In this document: piece after piece, positions 8,797 through 16,682 of the stretch
Numbering within the stretch: position 1 is the stretch's first letter
Layout of the letters: each line of letters opens with the position of its first letter
Assembly (NCBI RefSeq): GCF_003545715.1
Contig: NZ_QVNU01000001.1
Location: forward strand, 558,001-622,000
Origin: Taibaiella koreensis
GTDB lineage: Bacteria > Bacteroidota > Bacteroidia > Chitinophagales > Chitinophagaceae
Length of the DNA stretch: 64,000 bases
Direction of reading: 5' to 3'
Translations under genes and position numbers: made by a program
The notes under the pieces: generated by a model
Seen by the model: only the letters and a program-made list of their open reading frames with translations
Told to the model about the DNA's origin: nothing
Databases searched by the model: none

Positions 8797-8974
8797 GCAG
8801 AGATGTTTTACATCGGAGGGTTAAATATAGCGGCGCTGTGAGATGCTCCGATAAAATATATATAGGAGATCGTGAAGAAAAGACCGGCTTTCCTGAAAAA
8901 GGAAGATAATGATCAGCACAGAAGCTGCATTTTTACCGGATTCTATATTTAACTACCAAACTAAAACATTGACT

Positions 8975-10618
8975 ATGCTGAAATCTTTAAAGGTCTTTGC
9001 CCTTGGGGGCGCCTTGCTCGCCATTAACGCACCCGGGACGCAGGCACAACCCGCATTCTCCGCTCCAGCGGCCCAGGAGTTTACTTACGGAAGCCCTTCT
9101 GTCATCAGGCCCATGAATGTATCCAATTACTCCGTTCAGCTGAGCGGCCTTGACGTTTATCTTGCCGGCTGGGGGCTGCCGCTCAATGGCGTGCCCAGCG
9201 AATTTGTATGGCAGTACACCGCTATAGGCAACCCTACTGCAATCGCAGGCCAGGGTTCCTTTACCTATACCGGTATCGCCGATCTCGGAACCGGCATCAT
9301 TTATAATTCAACCACCGGCCGGTTCAACTACCTGGTAGTGTATTACAAGCTCGGTGTCGGACACTTCCTGGATGTATACGAAGTGCCGGTGCCCATTGTC
9401 CCTACGGCGGCTCCCGTACTCGTTTCAAGCACCCAATTGTCCAACTCAACCAATTATGGGCGCATCCGCATGGACAGTTATAGCCAATATGCTGCAGCTA
9501 TTGTATGGGAATATCCCGGTGTTGGTATACAGACCCAGGCCTGCCATAACGGTACCTGGGGCAATGTGCTTACGCTGAACGGCACCGCTAGCGCGACCGG
9601 GCCCGATATCGCGTTGCTTCCGAGGAATGGTACCGTGTATGTGAATTATGCGTATTACGATGCCGGCGCCGGTACCATCACCGAATCCACCATCGACCGT
9701 AATGTGCTGATGTTCAGCTCCGGCACAGTAAGCCCACTTGTTGAAGACGTATATGCCGCCGGAACTATAGCCTCCCATATCGTGCTGGATTGCCCGGACT
9801 ATAACAACAATACGCCGAACTGGGCCTATACCTTTACAGACGGTCAGAAAGTGCTGGTGCGGTACCGGGATTATGCGACTTCATTCTCTGCCAATACGGT
9901 TTGTGTCAATGACGGCGCCACCTTCGGCAACCAATCTACTATGCCCTGGTACGAAGCCTATTCACCTTCCCTGCACTACGGTTCAGGCTCGTTTGGCGGG
10001 TCTACAGGCCAGATCACGGTAGCCTGGTATGCTTCCGATAACATCGCTACCCATGGCTATATCGCTATGGAAATGTCGGCCGACGGGACAACCCTGCTCA
10101 GCGCTCCCGATTATATGGCATTGCCCAATGCCTTTACCCCTTACAAATATCCGTTCTTCAACATCTGGTATCGCAATACCACGGGCATAGCCCTCAGTAA
10201 GACCAGCGACTTCAACTTTTCGCCGGGCTTCCTGTACGCTTCCTATTTCGATTATAACAATACCACCGGAAACTATCAGCTCCATCATGCCTTCCACCAA
10301 TGGAATAACCCTGTGTTTAAAGGGGAAGCGGCGGCACCAGGACTGGTAAATGGCACGGCAGCGGCTAACGTTACTATCTATCCCAATCCTTTCCGTAATG
10401 AAATGACCACCACCGTAACCCTTCCCGGTAGCGGCGCGCTGGACCTCCAGCTGTTCGACATGACCGGCCACAGGGTATGGCAATATCAGTCTGTCATGGA
10501 TAAAGGAACACACCAGGTTAAAGTAGGCGACGTAAGCGGGCTTGCTCCCGGCACATACCTGCTGAATGCCTCATTTAATAGCCGGAAGATCGGCGCCCAA
10601 ATGGTAACCAAGCAATAA
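8975..10618 (+). CDS. T9SS type A sorting domain-containing secreted protein
   Basis: A 547-residue exported protein. The ATG at 8975 puts a clear signal peptide first (MLKSLKVFALGGALLAINAP, cleaved after TQAQ). The long middle is beta-rich, with repeated aromatic and Asn/Gly strands and no recognised catalytic motif; it may form a propeller-like fold. The last ~85 residues form a type A Por sorting domain: NVTIYPNPFRNEM, then LFDMTGHRVW and LAPGTYLL. Such domains direct passage through the type IX machine and are then cleaved, often with surface anchoring. The gene stands alone with a strong terminator after it. Its function beyond secretion is unknown. Confidence 0.85.
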   Translation: MLKSLKVFALGGALLAINAPGTQAQPAFSAPAAQEFTYGSPSVIRPMNVSNYSVQLSGLDVYLAGWGLPLNGVPSEFVWQYTAIGNPTAIAGQGSFTYTGIADLGTGIIYNSTTGRFNYLVVYYKLGVGHFLDVYEVPVPIVPTAAPVLVSSTQLSNSTNYGRIRMDSYSQYAAAIVWEYPGVGIQTQACHNGTWGNVLTLNGTASATGPDIALLPRNGTVYVNYAYYDAGAGTITESTIDRNVLMFSSGTVSPLVEDVYAAGTIASHIVLDCPDYNNNTPNWAYTFTDGQKVLVRYRDYATSFSANTVCVNDGATFGNQSTMPWYEAYSPSLHYGSGSFGGSTGQITVAWYASDNIATHGYIAMEMSADGTTLLSAPDYMALPNAFTPYKYPFFNIWYRNTTGIALSKTSDFNFSPGFLYASYFDYNNTTGNYQLHHAFHQWNNPVFKGEAAAPGLVNGTAAANVTIYPNPFRNEMTTTVTLPGSGALDLQLFDMTGHRVWQYQSVMDKGTHQVKVGDVSGLAPGTYLLNASFNSRKIGAQMVTKQ

Positions 10619-10641
10619 ACATACACAGACAACAGTACCAG

Positions 10642-10674
10642 GCGTCGCGGCAACTCCGCGACGCTTATTTTTTC
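10642..10674 (+). terminator. Rho-independent terminator
   Basis: Perfect 9-bp GC-rich stem GCGTCGCGG/CCGCGACGC with loop CAACT, followed by TTATTTTTTT. It lies 23 bases after the stop of the T9SS protein gene. Confidence 0.85.
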
Positions 10675-10749
10675 GCTGGTGCCGGGCTCCGTCCCGGCGG
10701 CTACTGAAAAGGCGCTCCCGGTCCTGATCCAGCCCCGCATAAGTGGCAT

Positions 10750-10780
10750 TTGCATAAATTCCCCGCATTTCGGAACTTTG
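10750..10780 (+). promoter_or_regulatory. Probable purH promoter
   Basis: TTG at 10750-10752, a 20-base spacer and GAACTTTG at 10773-10780 match the Bacteroidota consensus TTG-N17-23-TANNTTTG except for the first T. The purH ATG is 33 bases downstream. Confidence 0.5.
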
Positions 10781-10812
10781 CGCCTTCATTCTTAAATTTT
10801 CATTTTTTCCTG

Positions 10813-12324
10813 ATGTCGCAAAAGCAAATTAAATCTGCGCTGATCTCCGTATTCTACAAAGATGGTTTGGAGCCCATTGTCAAAGAACTGGGCCGCCTGG
10901 GCGTAACCATTTACTCTACCGGCGGTACCCAGAAGTTCATTGAAGACCTGGGCGTTCGTTGTGTGCCTGTAGAAGAAGTGACCACTTATCCTTCTATCCT
11001 CGGTGGAAGGGTAAAGACACTGCATCCCTCTGTCTTTGGCGGTATCCTGGGCCGCAGGGAGCTGGCTCAGGACCTGGAAGAAATGAAGCAATACAAGATA
11101 CCCGAGATCGACCTTGTGATCGTGGATCTTTATCCTTTTGAAGAAACCGTAAAGAATACCAGCGAAGAGCAACAGATCATCGAGAAGATCGATATTGGAG
11201 GACCTTCCATGATCCGTGCAGCCGCAAAGAACCACAAGGACCTCACCGTGATCGCCGCCAAAGAAGATTATGCTGCGCTGGAGGCCCTGCTGAAAGAGCA
11301 GAATGGCGCCACTACGCTGGAGCAGCGCCGGGCCTTTGCTGCTAAAGCCTTCTATGTGGTGATGAATTATGATATCGCGATCAACAATTATTTCAATGGC
11401 GCCATTGTGCCGCCTTTCCATGGCCGCCAGGTGCTGCGCTACGGCGAGAATCCGCACCAGCAGGGCGTATTCTATGGTCGCCTGGATGAGCTGTTTGACC
11501 AGTTGAACGGCAAAGAGCTTTCGTACAATAACCTTGTCGATGTAGACGCAGCTGCACAGCTGATGGCCGAGTTTGAAGGCGGTACCGATCCCGTATTTGC
11601 TATCATCAAGCATACCAATGTGTGCGGCGTGGCCCAGCGGAGCAGCCTGGCCGAAGCCTGGGATGCTGCACTGGCAGGTGATCCCGAAAGCGCCTTCGGC
11701 GGTGTGCTGGCCACCAACAAAGAGATCGATGCCGCTGCGGCGCAAAAGATTAATGAGCTGTTCTTCGAGATACTGCTGGCTCCCGGCTTCACCGCTGAAG
11801 CGCTGGATATCCTTAAGACCAAGAAGAACCGCATCCTGCTGCTACAAAAAGCGCCATTGAATACCAGGACTATTTTTAAAAATGTGCTGGGCGGTACCCT
11901 TACCCAGGATGCCGACCAGGGCAATTACAACGAATGGAAAGAAGAAGGCGCGCAAGCCGCCACAGCGGCGCAGAAGAGCGATCTTATCTTTGCCAATATC
12001 ATTTGCAAACATCTGAAGTCGAATGCCATTGCCCTGGTGAAAGACCGCCAGCTGCTGGGTAAAGGCTGTGGTCAGACCAGCCGTGTAGATGCCCTGCGTC
12101 ATGCGCTGGAAAAGGCCGCCAGCTTCGGCTTCGATCTTAAAGGCTCTGTAATGGCATCCGACGCCTTCTTCCCCTTCGACGACTGTGTGAAAATGGCGCA
12201 CGAAGCCGGTATCGACGCCGTGATCCAGCCCGGTGGCTCTATCCGCGATAAAGATACCGTGGCCTTTTGCCAGGCCAACGGTATGGCGCTGGTGATCACC
12301 GGTATGCGCCACTTCAGGCATTGA
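10813..12324 (+). CDS. purH: Bifunctional AICAR transformylase / IMP cyclohydrolase PurH
   Basis: A 503-residue enzyme. The first ~145 residues are the MGS-like IMP cyclohydrolase domain: ALISVFYKDGLEP, YSTGGTQKFIEDLG and GGRVKTLHPSVFGGIL. The rest is AICAR formyltransferase: RYGENPHQQGVFY, followed by the segments FAIIKHTNVCG and GKGCGQTSRVDA, ending ITGMRHFRH. It carries out the last two steps of IMP synthesis in the cytoplasm using 10-formyl-tetrahydrofolate. The ATG at 10813 matches the family start MSQKQIKSALISV. It is monocistronic here; another purine gene, purL, is at 48654 on the other strand. Length and motifs are normal. Confidence 0.97.
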   Translation: MSQKQIKSALISVFYKDGLEPIVKELGRLGVTIYSTGGTQKFIEDLGVRCVPVEEVTTYPSILGGRVKTLHPSVFGGILGRRELAQDLEEMKQYKIPEIDLVIVDLYPFEETVKNTSEEQQIIEKIDIGGPSMIRAAAKNHKDLTVIAAKEDYAALEALLKEQNGATTLEQRRAFAAKAFYVVMNYDIAINNYFNGAIVPPFHGRQVLRYGENPHQQGVFYGRLDELFDQLNGKELSYNNLVDVDAAAQLMAEFEGGTDPVFAIIKHTNVCGVAQRSSLAEAWDAALAGDPESAFGGVLATNKEIDAAAAQKINELFFEILLAPGFTAEALDILKTKKNRILLLQKAPLNTRTIFKNVLGGTLTQDADQGNYNEWKEEGAQAATAAQKSDLIFANIICKHLKSNAIALVKDRQLLGKGCGQTSRVDALRHALEKAASFGFDLKGSVMASDAFFPFDDCVKMAHEAGIDAVIQPGGSIRDKDTVAFCQANGMALVITGMRHFRH

Positions 12325-12355
12325 TCAAATAACGGATTATCATAAAAATGAGGCG

Positions 12356-12485
12356 GTCTCAAAAGTGGTAATTTTTGTCATATTGAGCGTAGTCTAAATA
12401 CGACAAAAATTACGTCTCAAGCCTGTTTACATTTCGAATCGCTCAATGTGACAGGCTTGAGACCTTTTGAGACGTCTCTTTTTTA
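12356..12485. repeat. Three-stem palindromic element with T-tract
   Basis: Three perfect stems abut each other. The outer stem is GTCTCAAAAG (12356-12365) with CTTTTGAGAC (12464-12473). The first inner hairpin is GTAATTTTTGTC (12368-12379) with GACAAAAATTAC (12402-12413). The second is GTCTCAAGCCTGT (12414-12426) with ACAGGCTTGAGAC (12451-12463). In RNA this is a three-way junction. The two hairpin loops also hold complementary octamers, ATTGAGCG (12382-12389) and CGCTCAAT (12440-12447). A T-run follows, so it can terminate purH. The loop text resembles the TTGAGCGNAGTC core of REP-like intergenic repeats in this phylum. It lies between purH and the convergent broken ORF6N gene. Confidence 0.75.
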
Positions 12486-12508
12486 TGTCCTGCACTGCAT
12501 TTATAGCA

Positions 12509-13066
12509 TCATTTAGATGGCTTTACTTTCGCTTCATTATATTTAAACCCGATCTTATTCCTGGGTACAGGTTGGCTTTGCTTTTCGATAAGCTCTTTCA
12601 ACACAGCGAATATATTATCGATATCGCGGGTGTTATTTTTTACTTCCTGCTCCAGCTGTGCCAGCTGGTGCAAGATATCTTTATGAGTGAGGGCATATTC
12701 CCTGAGCCTGGTAAATACACGTATGATACGGATATTAACTTCGATAGCTGTTTGGCTGTTCAATATGCTGGATAGCATAGCAATTCCTTGCTCTGTAAAT
12801 ACCTTAGGCTTATACCGGGAACCACCCCAACTTGAGGTCACAAATTGTGACCTCAAGTTTTCCCACTCTTTGTCGCTAAGCGTGAACATGAAATCTTTTG
12901 GAAAGCGCTCGAGGTTCCTTTTCACACTTTGGTTGAAAACTTTGGTTTCCACACCCTACATCTCTGCCAGGTCGCGGTCCAGCATTACCTTTTGACCGCG
13001 TATTACATAAATACGATTCAGTATCTTCTGCTCTGCTACCAGGATTTGCAGTTCCGCTTTTGCCAT
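12509..13066 (-). pseudogene. ORF6N domain gene interrupted by an amber codon
   Basis: From the ATG at 13066 the minus strand reads MAKAELQILVAEQKILN and on to DLAEM (36 codons), then TAG at 12958-12956. The same frame continues without any shift as GVETKVFNQSVKRNLERFP to the stop at 12509. The family sequence at this point is AEMYGVETK, so a Tyr codon (TAC or TAT) has become TAG by one base change. ORF6N proteins are phage antirepressor-type DNA-binding proteins, very common as chromosomal singletons in Bacteroidota. A shorter product of 147 residues could start at GTG 12952 but would lack the first part of the domain. Recent inactivation, or a sequencing error, are the likely readings. Confidence 0.8.
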
Positions 13067-13348
13067 GTGATATTGCTTTTATATGCTTTAAAGGAAACGA
13101 TAAAGAATCTTTTATCGCCATGCACGGATGTATCTGATTACTAAAGTTAAGATTTTATGCATAAAATATGCCTATCAAAAAGATGAGCTGATTATCAGGA
13201 TTTAGATAACATTAGTCAAATTCGTCTTGATAATGGCTGCTGAGCGAATATGGGTAGCCTTGCCTGGTGGGGACGCCGGGTCACTGCGAAGAAAAGCGTC
13301 TAACTTCGCTGCGGAATAGCGGCATGCATTGAGCAGTCCTTGACACAG

Positions 13349-13891
13349 CTATTTGATCTTCCCACCCTTTACAAAATGTTCTTCCCAGTAATCATCGTCG
13401 AGGTTGCTGATCATGACGCCCCTGCCGGTGCTGGCATGTACAAAATAGTGGTTGCGCAGGTAAACGCCCACATGGGTGATCTTGCGGCCGCCTTCGTTAA
13501 AAAATACCAGGTCGCCTTCTTTCAATTTTCCTTTTTTTACCTTTTTGCTGGCATCGTACTGCAGCTGTGCCGTACGTGGAATATTGGTACTGTAGATGGT
13601 GGTGTATAGCTTGGTCGAAAAGGCCGAACAGTCGATACCGTTGCGGCCGGTACCGCCATAGCGGTAAGGCACGCCGTACCAATCGTCGATAAAGCGGTAC
13701 AGGCTGATGTTGTCGATATCGCCGGGGGATGCAGCAACGCGGCTGGCATATTTTTGGCGCAATTCCTTTTCTGTTAAAGGTGTTTTCCTGCCTTCGGTGG
13801 CAGCATTGCCGGAAGCCAGCTTGCGCGAATGAGAGCAACCGCTGAGCACGATCGCAGTGACAAGGATAAAGGGAAGCAGGTAGCGGGCCAT
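13349..13891 (-). CDS. NlpC/P60 family lipoprotein (cell-wall endopeptidase)
   Basis: A 180-residue protein with a lipoprotein signal peptide (lipobox LSGC, Cys19) and a C-terminal NlpC/P60 domain. The papain-like catalytic set is visible: Cys88 in GIDCSAFST, His140 in THVGVYL and His152 in YFVHAST. Members cut peptide stems of peptidoglycan, usually between D-Glu and a diamino acid. It would act in the periplasm, tethered to a membrane. The gene is alone; a perfect 18-bp inverted repeat (13925-13968) lies just upstream of its likely -7 element (TAATTTTA, 13909-13916). The length is typical of the small Spr-like lipoproteins. Confidence 0.9.
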   Translation of the reverse strand: MARYLLPFILVTAIVLSGCSHSRKLASGNAATEGRKTPLTEKELRQKYASRVAASPGDIDNISLYRFIDDWYGVPYRYGGTGRNGIDCSAFSTKLYTTIYSTNIPRTAQLQYDASKKVKKGKLKEGDLVFFNEGGRKITHVGVYLRNHYFVHASTGRGVMISNLDDDYWEEHFVKGGKIK

Positions 13892-13924
13892 AACGTTCCT
13901 GTTTTTTGTAAAATTACACTGTTA

Positions 13925-13968
13925 TCGCTTAACTCTATAAGGTTTAAAACCCTTATAGAGTTAAGCGA
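13925..13968. promoter_or_regulatory. 18-bp perfect inverted repeat upstream of NlpC/P60 gene
   Basis: Arms 13925-13942 and 13951-13968 (beginning TCGCTTAACTC) pair without mismatch around the 8-base loop TTTAAAAC. There is no T-run directly after it. It lies 9 bases upstream of a near-consensus -7 element for the NlpC/P60 gene, so an operator is possible; an extra terminator for the upstream ompH-like gene is the alternative. Confidence 0.45.
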
Positions 13969-13994
13969 ACCCTTATAGCTTTAAACGTTAAACG

Positions 13995-14040
13995 ACAAGA
14001 GGTTCCCTCCGGGCTTGGGGGAACCTCTTGTTATTTCTTT
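13995..14040. terminator. Terminator after the OmpH-like gene
   Basis: ACAAGAGGTTCCC (13995-14007) pairs perfectly with GGGAACCTCTTGT (14019-14031). It lies 30-40 bases after the stop of the OmpH-like gene on the minus strand. T-rich sequence occurs on both sides. Confidence 0.65.
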
Positions 14041-14070
14041 CGTTACACAATGTCGTGTCGCGAAGACTGC

Positions 14071-14709
14071 TTATTTAGCGCCTTCTGCCGGCTTGCTGCT
14101 GTCTTCGGCATTCATGCCTTTAATCACCTCTTCAGTAATGTCCAGCGCTTTATTGGCAAACAGGATATTGCCACCTTTCACATACGACAGGATGAAATCG
14201 TATCCTTTATCAGTATTATACTTCACCAGGAAGTTGTCCAGGCGCTGCTGCAGCTCTTTATTGAAGGTTTCCTGCTCCTTCATCAGCTGGGCGCCCAGCG
14301 ATTGACGGCGGCCTTCAATGTTCTGCTGCATAGCTGCCAGCTTCTTCTGACCGGCTTCTCCTTCGGCCTGGGTCAAGGTGCCGGCCTGCGCTTTTTTCTG
14401 GAAAGCGGCATATTCACTTTGCAGATTCTGGGCCAGCTTTTCCACTTCTGCTTCCATGGCGGCTGTTTTCTTCTCAAAATCAGCTTTCCTCGATTTGAAA
14501 TATTCATACCGTATCTCGAGCGTATCCAGGTTTACGTAGGCAATCTTGCCGCTGGGTGCAGTAGCAGGGGCCTCGGCAGCTTTTGTCTCGCTGGTCGTTG
14601 TTTTGGAAGTAGTGGTCGCCTTTTTATCGCCACAGGAAGCGAGCAGAAAGCCGGCAGCAAGGCCGCAGGCGATAAAGCTATTGAATAAGCGGTTGGATTG
14701 AATCATCAT
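14071..14709 (-). CDS. OmpH/Skp family periplasmic chaperone-like lipoprotein
   Basis: A 212-residue protein with a lipoprotein signal (FLLASC, Cys26), a Thr/Ala-rich linker, and an OmpH/Skp domain starting GKIAYVNLDTLEIRYEYF. A long charged coiled coil follows (about residues 75-170, rich in Lys, Glu, Ala and Gln), and the domain closes with KGYDFILSYVKGGNILFANKALDITEEVI. Skp-like proteins hold unfolded outer-membrane proteins in the periplasm. The lipid anchor is unusual against E. coli Skp but is frequent in Bacteroidota. Two adjacent ATG codons (14709, 14706) are possible starts. A strong promoter is at 14738-14768 and a terminator follows the gene. Confidence 0.88.
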   Translation of the reverse strand: MMIQSNRLFNSFIACGLAAGFLLASCGDKKATTTSKTTTSETKAAEAPATAPSGKIAYVNLDTLEIRYEYFKSRKADFEKKTAAMEAEVEKLAQNLQSEYAAFQKKAQAGTLTQAEGEAGQKKLAAMQQNIEGRRQSLGAQLMKEQETFNKELQQRLDNFLVKYNTDKGYDFILSYVKGGNILFANKALDITEEVIKGMNAEDSSKPAEGAK

Positions 14710-14737
14710 AATACTTGAGTGAAAAAATGAATGGTGG

Positions 14738-14768
14738 CAAATTTAATGGTTTCCGCCGGGCGAAGCAA
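14738..14768 (-). promoter_or_regulatory. Promoter of OmpH-like gene
   Basis: Minus strand TTG (14768-14766), a 20-base spacer and TAAATTTG (14745-14738) match the phylum consensus fully. The start codon lies 29 bases downstream. Confidence 0.65.
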
Positions 14769-14906
14769 AAGAAAAGAAGAAGAGCAATAATCGCTGTTAA
14801 GGGTCATTTTTTCATTAAAAATGTACAAATAAATATCTTTTCGCTGCGTATATATATGTAAGCCTATATTGCTTGTGCATAAACGTATCTTTAAAGAAAC
14901 ATTGTT

Positions 14907-15143
14907 ATGAAGAAAAAGCAAACGGCCCCGAAGCGCTCACTGATCAAAAAGGAAATCGTACCACTTCAGGCAGGGGCACTGGCTGTTGGGGGAAAAACAG
15001 CGCCACTGGCCGGCGGCGGGATCGAATCCCTGGGTTCTGCCACAAAGGCAATCAGAAGCGTTTTGACCTTTTGCGCCAGCTGTAATACCTGCAAAGATTA
15101 TTGTGCTTACGTTGCCCATCCGCAACCACCCATTTGCAACTGA
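14907..15143 (+). CDS. GG-leader RiPP precursor, five cysteines (peptide 2)
   Basis: A 78-residue peptide. The leader starts MKKKQTAPKRSLIKKEIVPL and ends in VGG at residues 27-29; a second GGG lies at 36-38, so the cut site is ambiguous. The C-terminal part has Cys at 56, 59, 62, 66 and 77, the first four spaced CxxCxxCxxxC within CASCNTCKDYC. It shares with the other three peptides the Lys-rich start, a hydrophobic/Lys leader and five cysteines. It lies alone between the divergent OmpH-like gene and the convergent tonB operon. A weak -7-like TATCTTTA sits at 14886. A bidirectional hairpin terminator follows. No processing gene is nearby. The CxxC spacing would also suit a metal or cluster ligand, which is inference. 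Confidence 0.65.
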   Translation: MKKKQTAPKRSLIKKEIVPLQAGALAVGGKTAPLAGGGIESLGSATKAIRSVLTFCASCNTCKDYCAYVAHPQPPICN

Positions 15144-15154
15144 TAATAACTGAT

Positions 15155-15191
15155 AACAATAAAGGGCCGCATGCAGCGACCCTTTATTGTT
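15155..15191. terminator. Bidirectional terminator
   Basis: AACAATAAAGGG (15155-15166) pairs perfectly with CCCTTTATTGTT (15180-15191). It separates precursor peptide 2 on the plus strand from tonB on the minus strand, and T-rich sequence lies on both sides. Confidence 0.75.
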
Positions 15192-15210
15192 TCTATCTTT
15201 TGATACTGGA

Positions 15211-16020
15211 TTACTCCTGCAGCTTGAACGATACCGGCAGGGTATAATATACCCTTACAGGCTGACCGTTCTGCTTACCAGGTTTCCATTTCGGCATGCT
15301 CCTTACTACACGTTCCGCTTCCTTGCCGCAACCGCCACCGATATCACGCTGGATAACGATATTGGTTACACTGCCGTCGCGGTCTACTACGAACTGTAGC
15401 ACCACACGTCCCTGGATACCGTCTTCCTTGGCAGCTGCCGGGTAGCGGATATTCTGGGCCAGGTATTTCTGCACATCAAATGGTGGCTGGGGCATCTGTT
15501 CTACCGAAGTAAAGATCTTGTCGGGCGGCGGACCAGCTTCAACAGCTTTACCGGTACCGGTACCAGGGCTGGACAGACCCGGATCGATCGCGTCGGGGTT
15601 GTCGGTACCCTTGATATTGCTGGGACCTACCACTTTGTTCTCTTCCGGTTTGGGCGGTTCGGGCTTATCCTCTTCCTTTACTTCCTCGTTCTTCTTGATC
15701 ACGGGAGGAGTAAACTTAACCGTAGGTTTTACCGGGGGAGGGGGTTGCACCGGAGGAGGTGGTGGTGGCTTTTTGGGATCCACCGGCGGCGGCTCTGCCA
15801 GGTTAACATCCTTGATCACCGGTGGCGCTTCTGCTACGCGCTCTTTGGGCTTGATCAAGGTAGAGCCGAATACCCCTCCAATCAGTAAAACGGAGATGAG
15901 CCCGGCGATGGTAGCGCGGCGCCGGTACTTTTTGCGCAACTCATAACCGCCATACTGCTTGTTCCTTCCCTCAAAAAGGATATCAAGGTAATCCGCGTTT
16001 AAAATTTTATTAATATCCAT
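15211..16020 (-). CDS. tonB: TonB family energy transducer
   Basis: A 269-residue protein. After a short cytoplasmic N-terminus with YGGYELRKKYRRR come one membrane segment (about 32-52), a Pro/Lys-rich periplasm-spanning region (about 70-140, with PPVDPKKPPPPPPVQPPPP) and a C-terminal TonB domain (about 185-269: YPAAAKEDGIQGRVVLQFVV and RVYYTLPVSFKL). It passes proton-motive energy from ExbB/ExbD to TonB-dependent receptors in the outer membrane. It is last in the operon exbB-exbD-exbD-tonB, 64 bases after the second exbD. The receptor-like barrel at the left edge of the window is one plausible type of partner, not a proven one. Confidence 0.93.
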   Translation of the reverse strand: MDINKILNADYLDILFEGRNKQYGGYELRKKYRRRATIAGLISVLLIGGVFGSTLIKPKERVAEAPPVIKDVNLAEPPPVDPKKPPPPPPVQPPPPVKPTVKFTPPVIKKNEEVKEEDKPEPPKPEENKVVGPSNIKGTDNPDAIDPGLSSPGTGTGKAVEAGPPPDKIFTSVEQMPQPPFDVQKYLAQNIRYPAAAKEDGIQGRVVLQFVVDRDGSVTNIVIQRDIGGGCGKEAERVVRSMPKWKPGKQNGQPVRVYYTLPVSFKLQE

Positions 16021-16084
16021 GTTGAATGTTACTTTAATTTAAGATGCGAAATCTCCGGGATTCCATAAAGACAATGTTCCGGCA

Positions 16085-16639
16085 TTATTGGGGATTCACA
16101 GCCTCTGTTGCTTTAATGAAATCTTTGTCCACCGGTGTAATGTCTACTACCGCATAAACGGGTATCGCGTTAATGGTCATTTCATCCAGGATATCGATCA
16201 GGTCACCGGTCGTACTGTTATCGTCCGGCTTAATGAGAACGATAACCTTATCCTTAGCACCTAATACGCCCTGGCTAATCAGGCTCTGTACCGTCTTTTT
16301 CTTCTGGATCAGTACATCCCGGATGCCGTCTTTATCCTTGAAGTAAGTTACTTCTACTTTAGGAGGATTAGTAGGATCGTCGCCGATGCCGTTGTAGTAA
16401 TAGATACGGTGATCTTTACTCAGCAAGAGGGTGAGGGCCTCATCGTTCTTGATCTTGTTCTTATCTTCATCCTTCAGCTTGTCGTCCTTGTAAGGCATCT
16501 GAATTTCCATCGCTTTCGGCTTCGACATGGTCGTAGTGAACATGAAGAAGGTGATCAGCAGGAATCCCAAATCCACCATTGGTGTAAGGTCAATTCGGGG
16601 GGTACCTTTTTTCCCGCCTTTTACCTCTAATTCTGCCAT
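16085..16639 (-). CDS. exbD: ExbD/TolR family biopolymer transporter (second copy)
   Basis: A 184-residue protein with a short basic cytoplasmic start, one membrane helix with the essential proton-path Asp in DLTPMVDLGFLLITFFM (Asp at about 23), and a periplasmic domain. The latter ends in LIDILDEMTINAIPVYAVVDITP, which is the ExbD fold end. It forms the proton channel with ExbB and energises TonB. It sits between the first exbD and tonB. Its periplasmic part differs strongly from that of the first copy, for example in a charged KDEDKNKIKND insert, so the two probably form a heteromeric pair, as expected in this phylum. Confidence 0.9.
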   Translation of the reverse strand: MAELEVKGGKKGTPRIDLTPMVDLGFLLITFFMFTTTMSKPKAMEIQMPYKDDKLKDEDKNKIKNDEALTLLLSKDHRIYYYNGIGDDPTNPPKVEVTYFKDKDGIRDVLIQKKKTVQSLISQGVLGAKDKVIVLIKPDDNSTTGDLIDILDEMTINAIPVYAVVDITPVDKDFIKATEAVNPQ

Positions 16640-16682
16640 GGTTGTATTTGTTTAATTATGTTAAAATTGAATGTACAGGAGC

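Noticed and set aside
10792-11745. A 317-residue open frame antisense to purH
   Set aside because: It runs opposite a certain gene in a fixed relative frame, has no recognisable domain, and such long antisense frames are expected from the codon bias of this moderately GC-rich genome.
12509-13066. Prophage remnant suggested by the ORF6N antirepressor-type gene
   Set aside because: No integrase, structural or lysis genes nearby, and ORF6N genes are common single chromosomal genes in this phylum.
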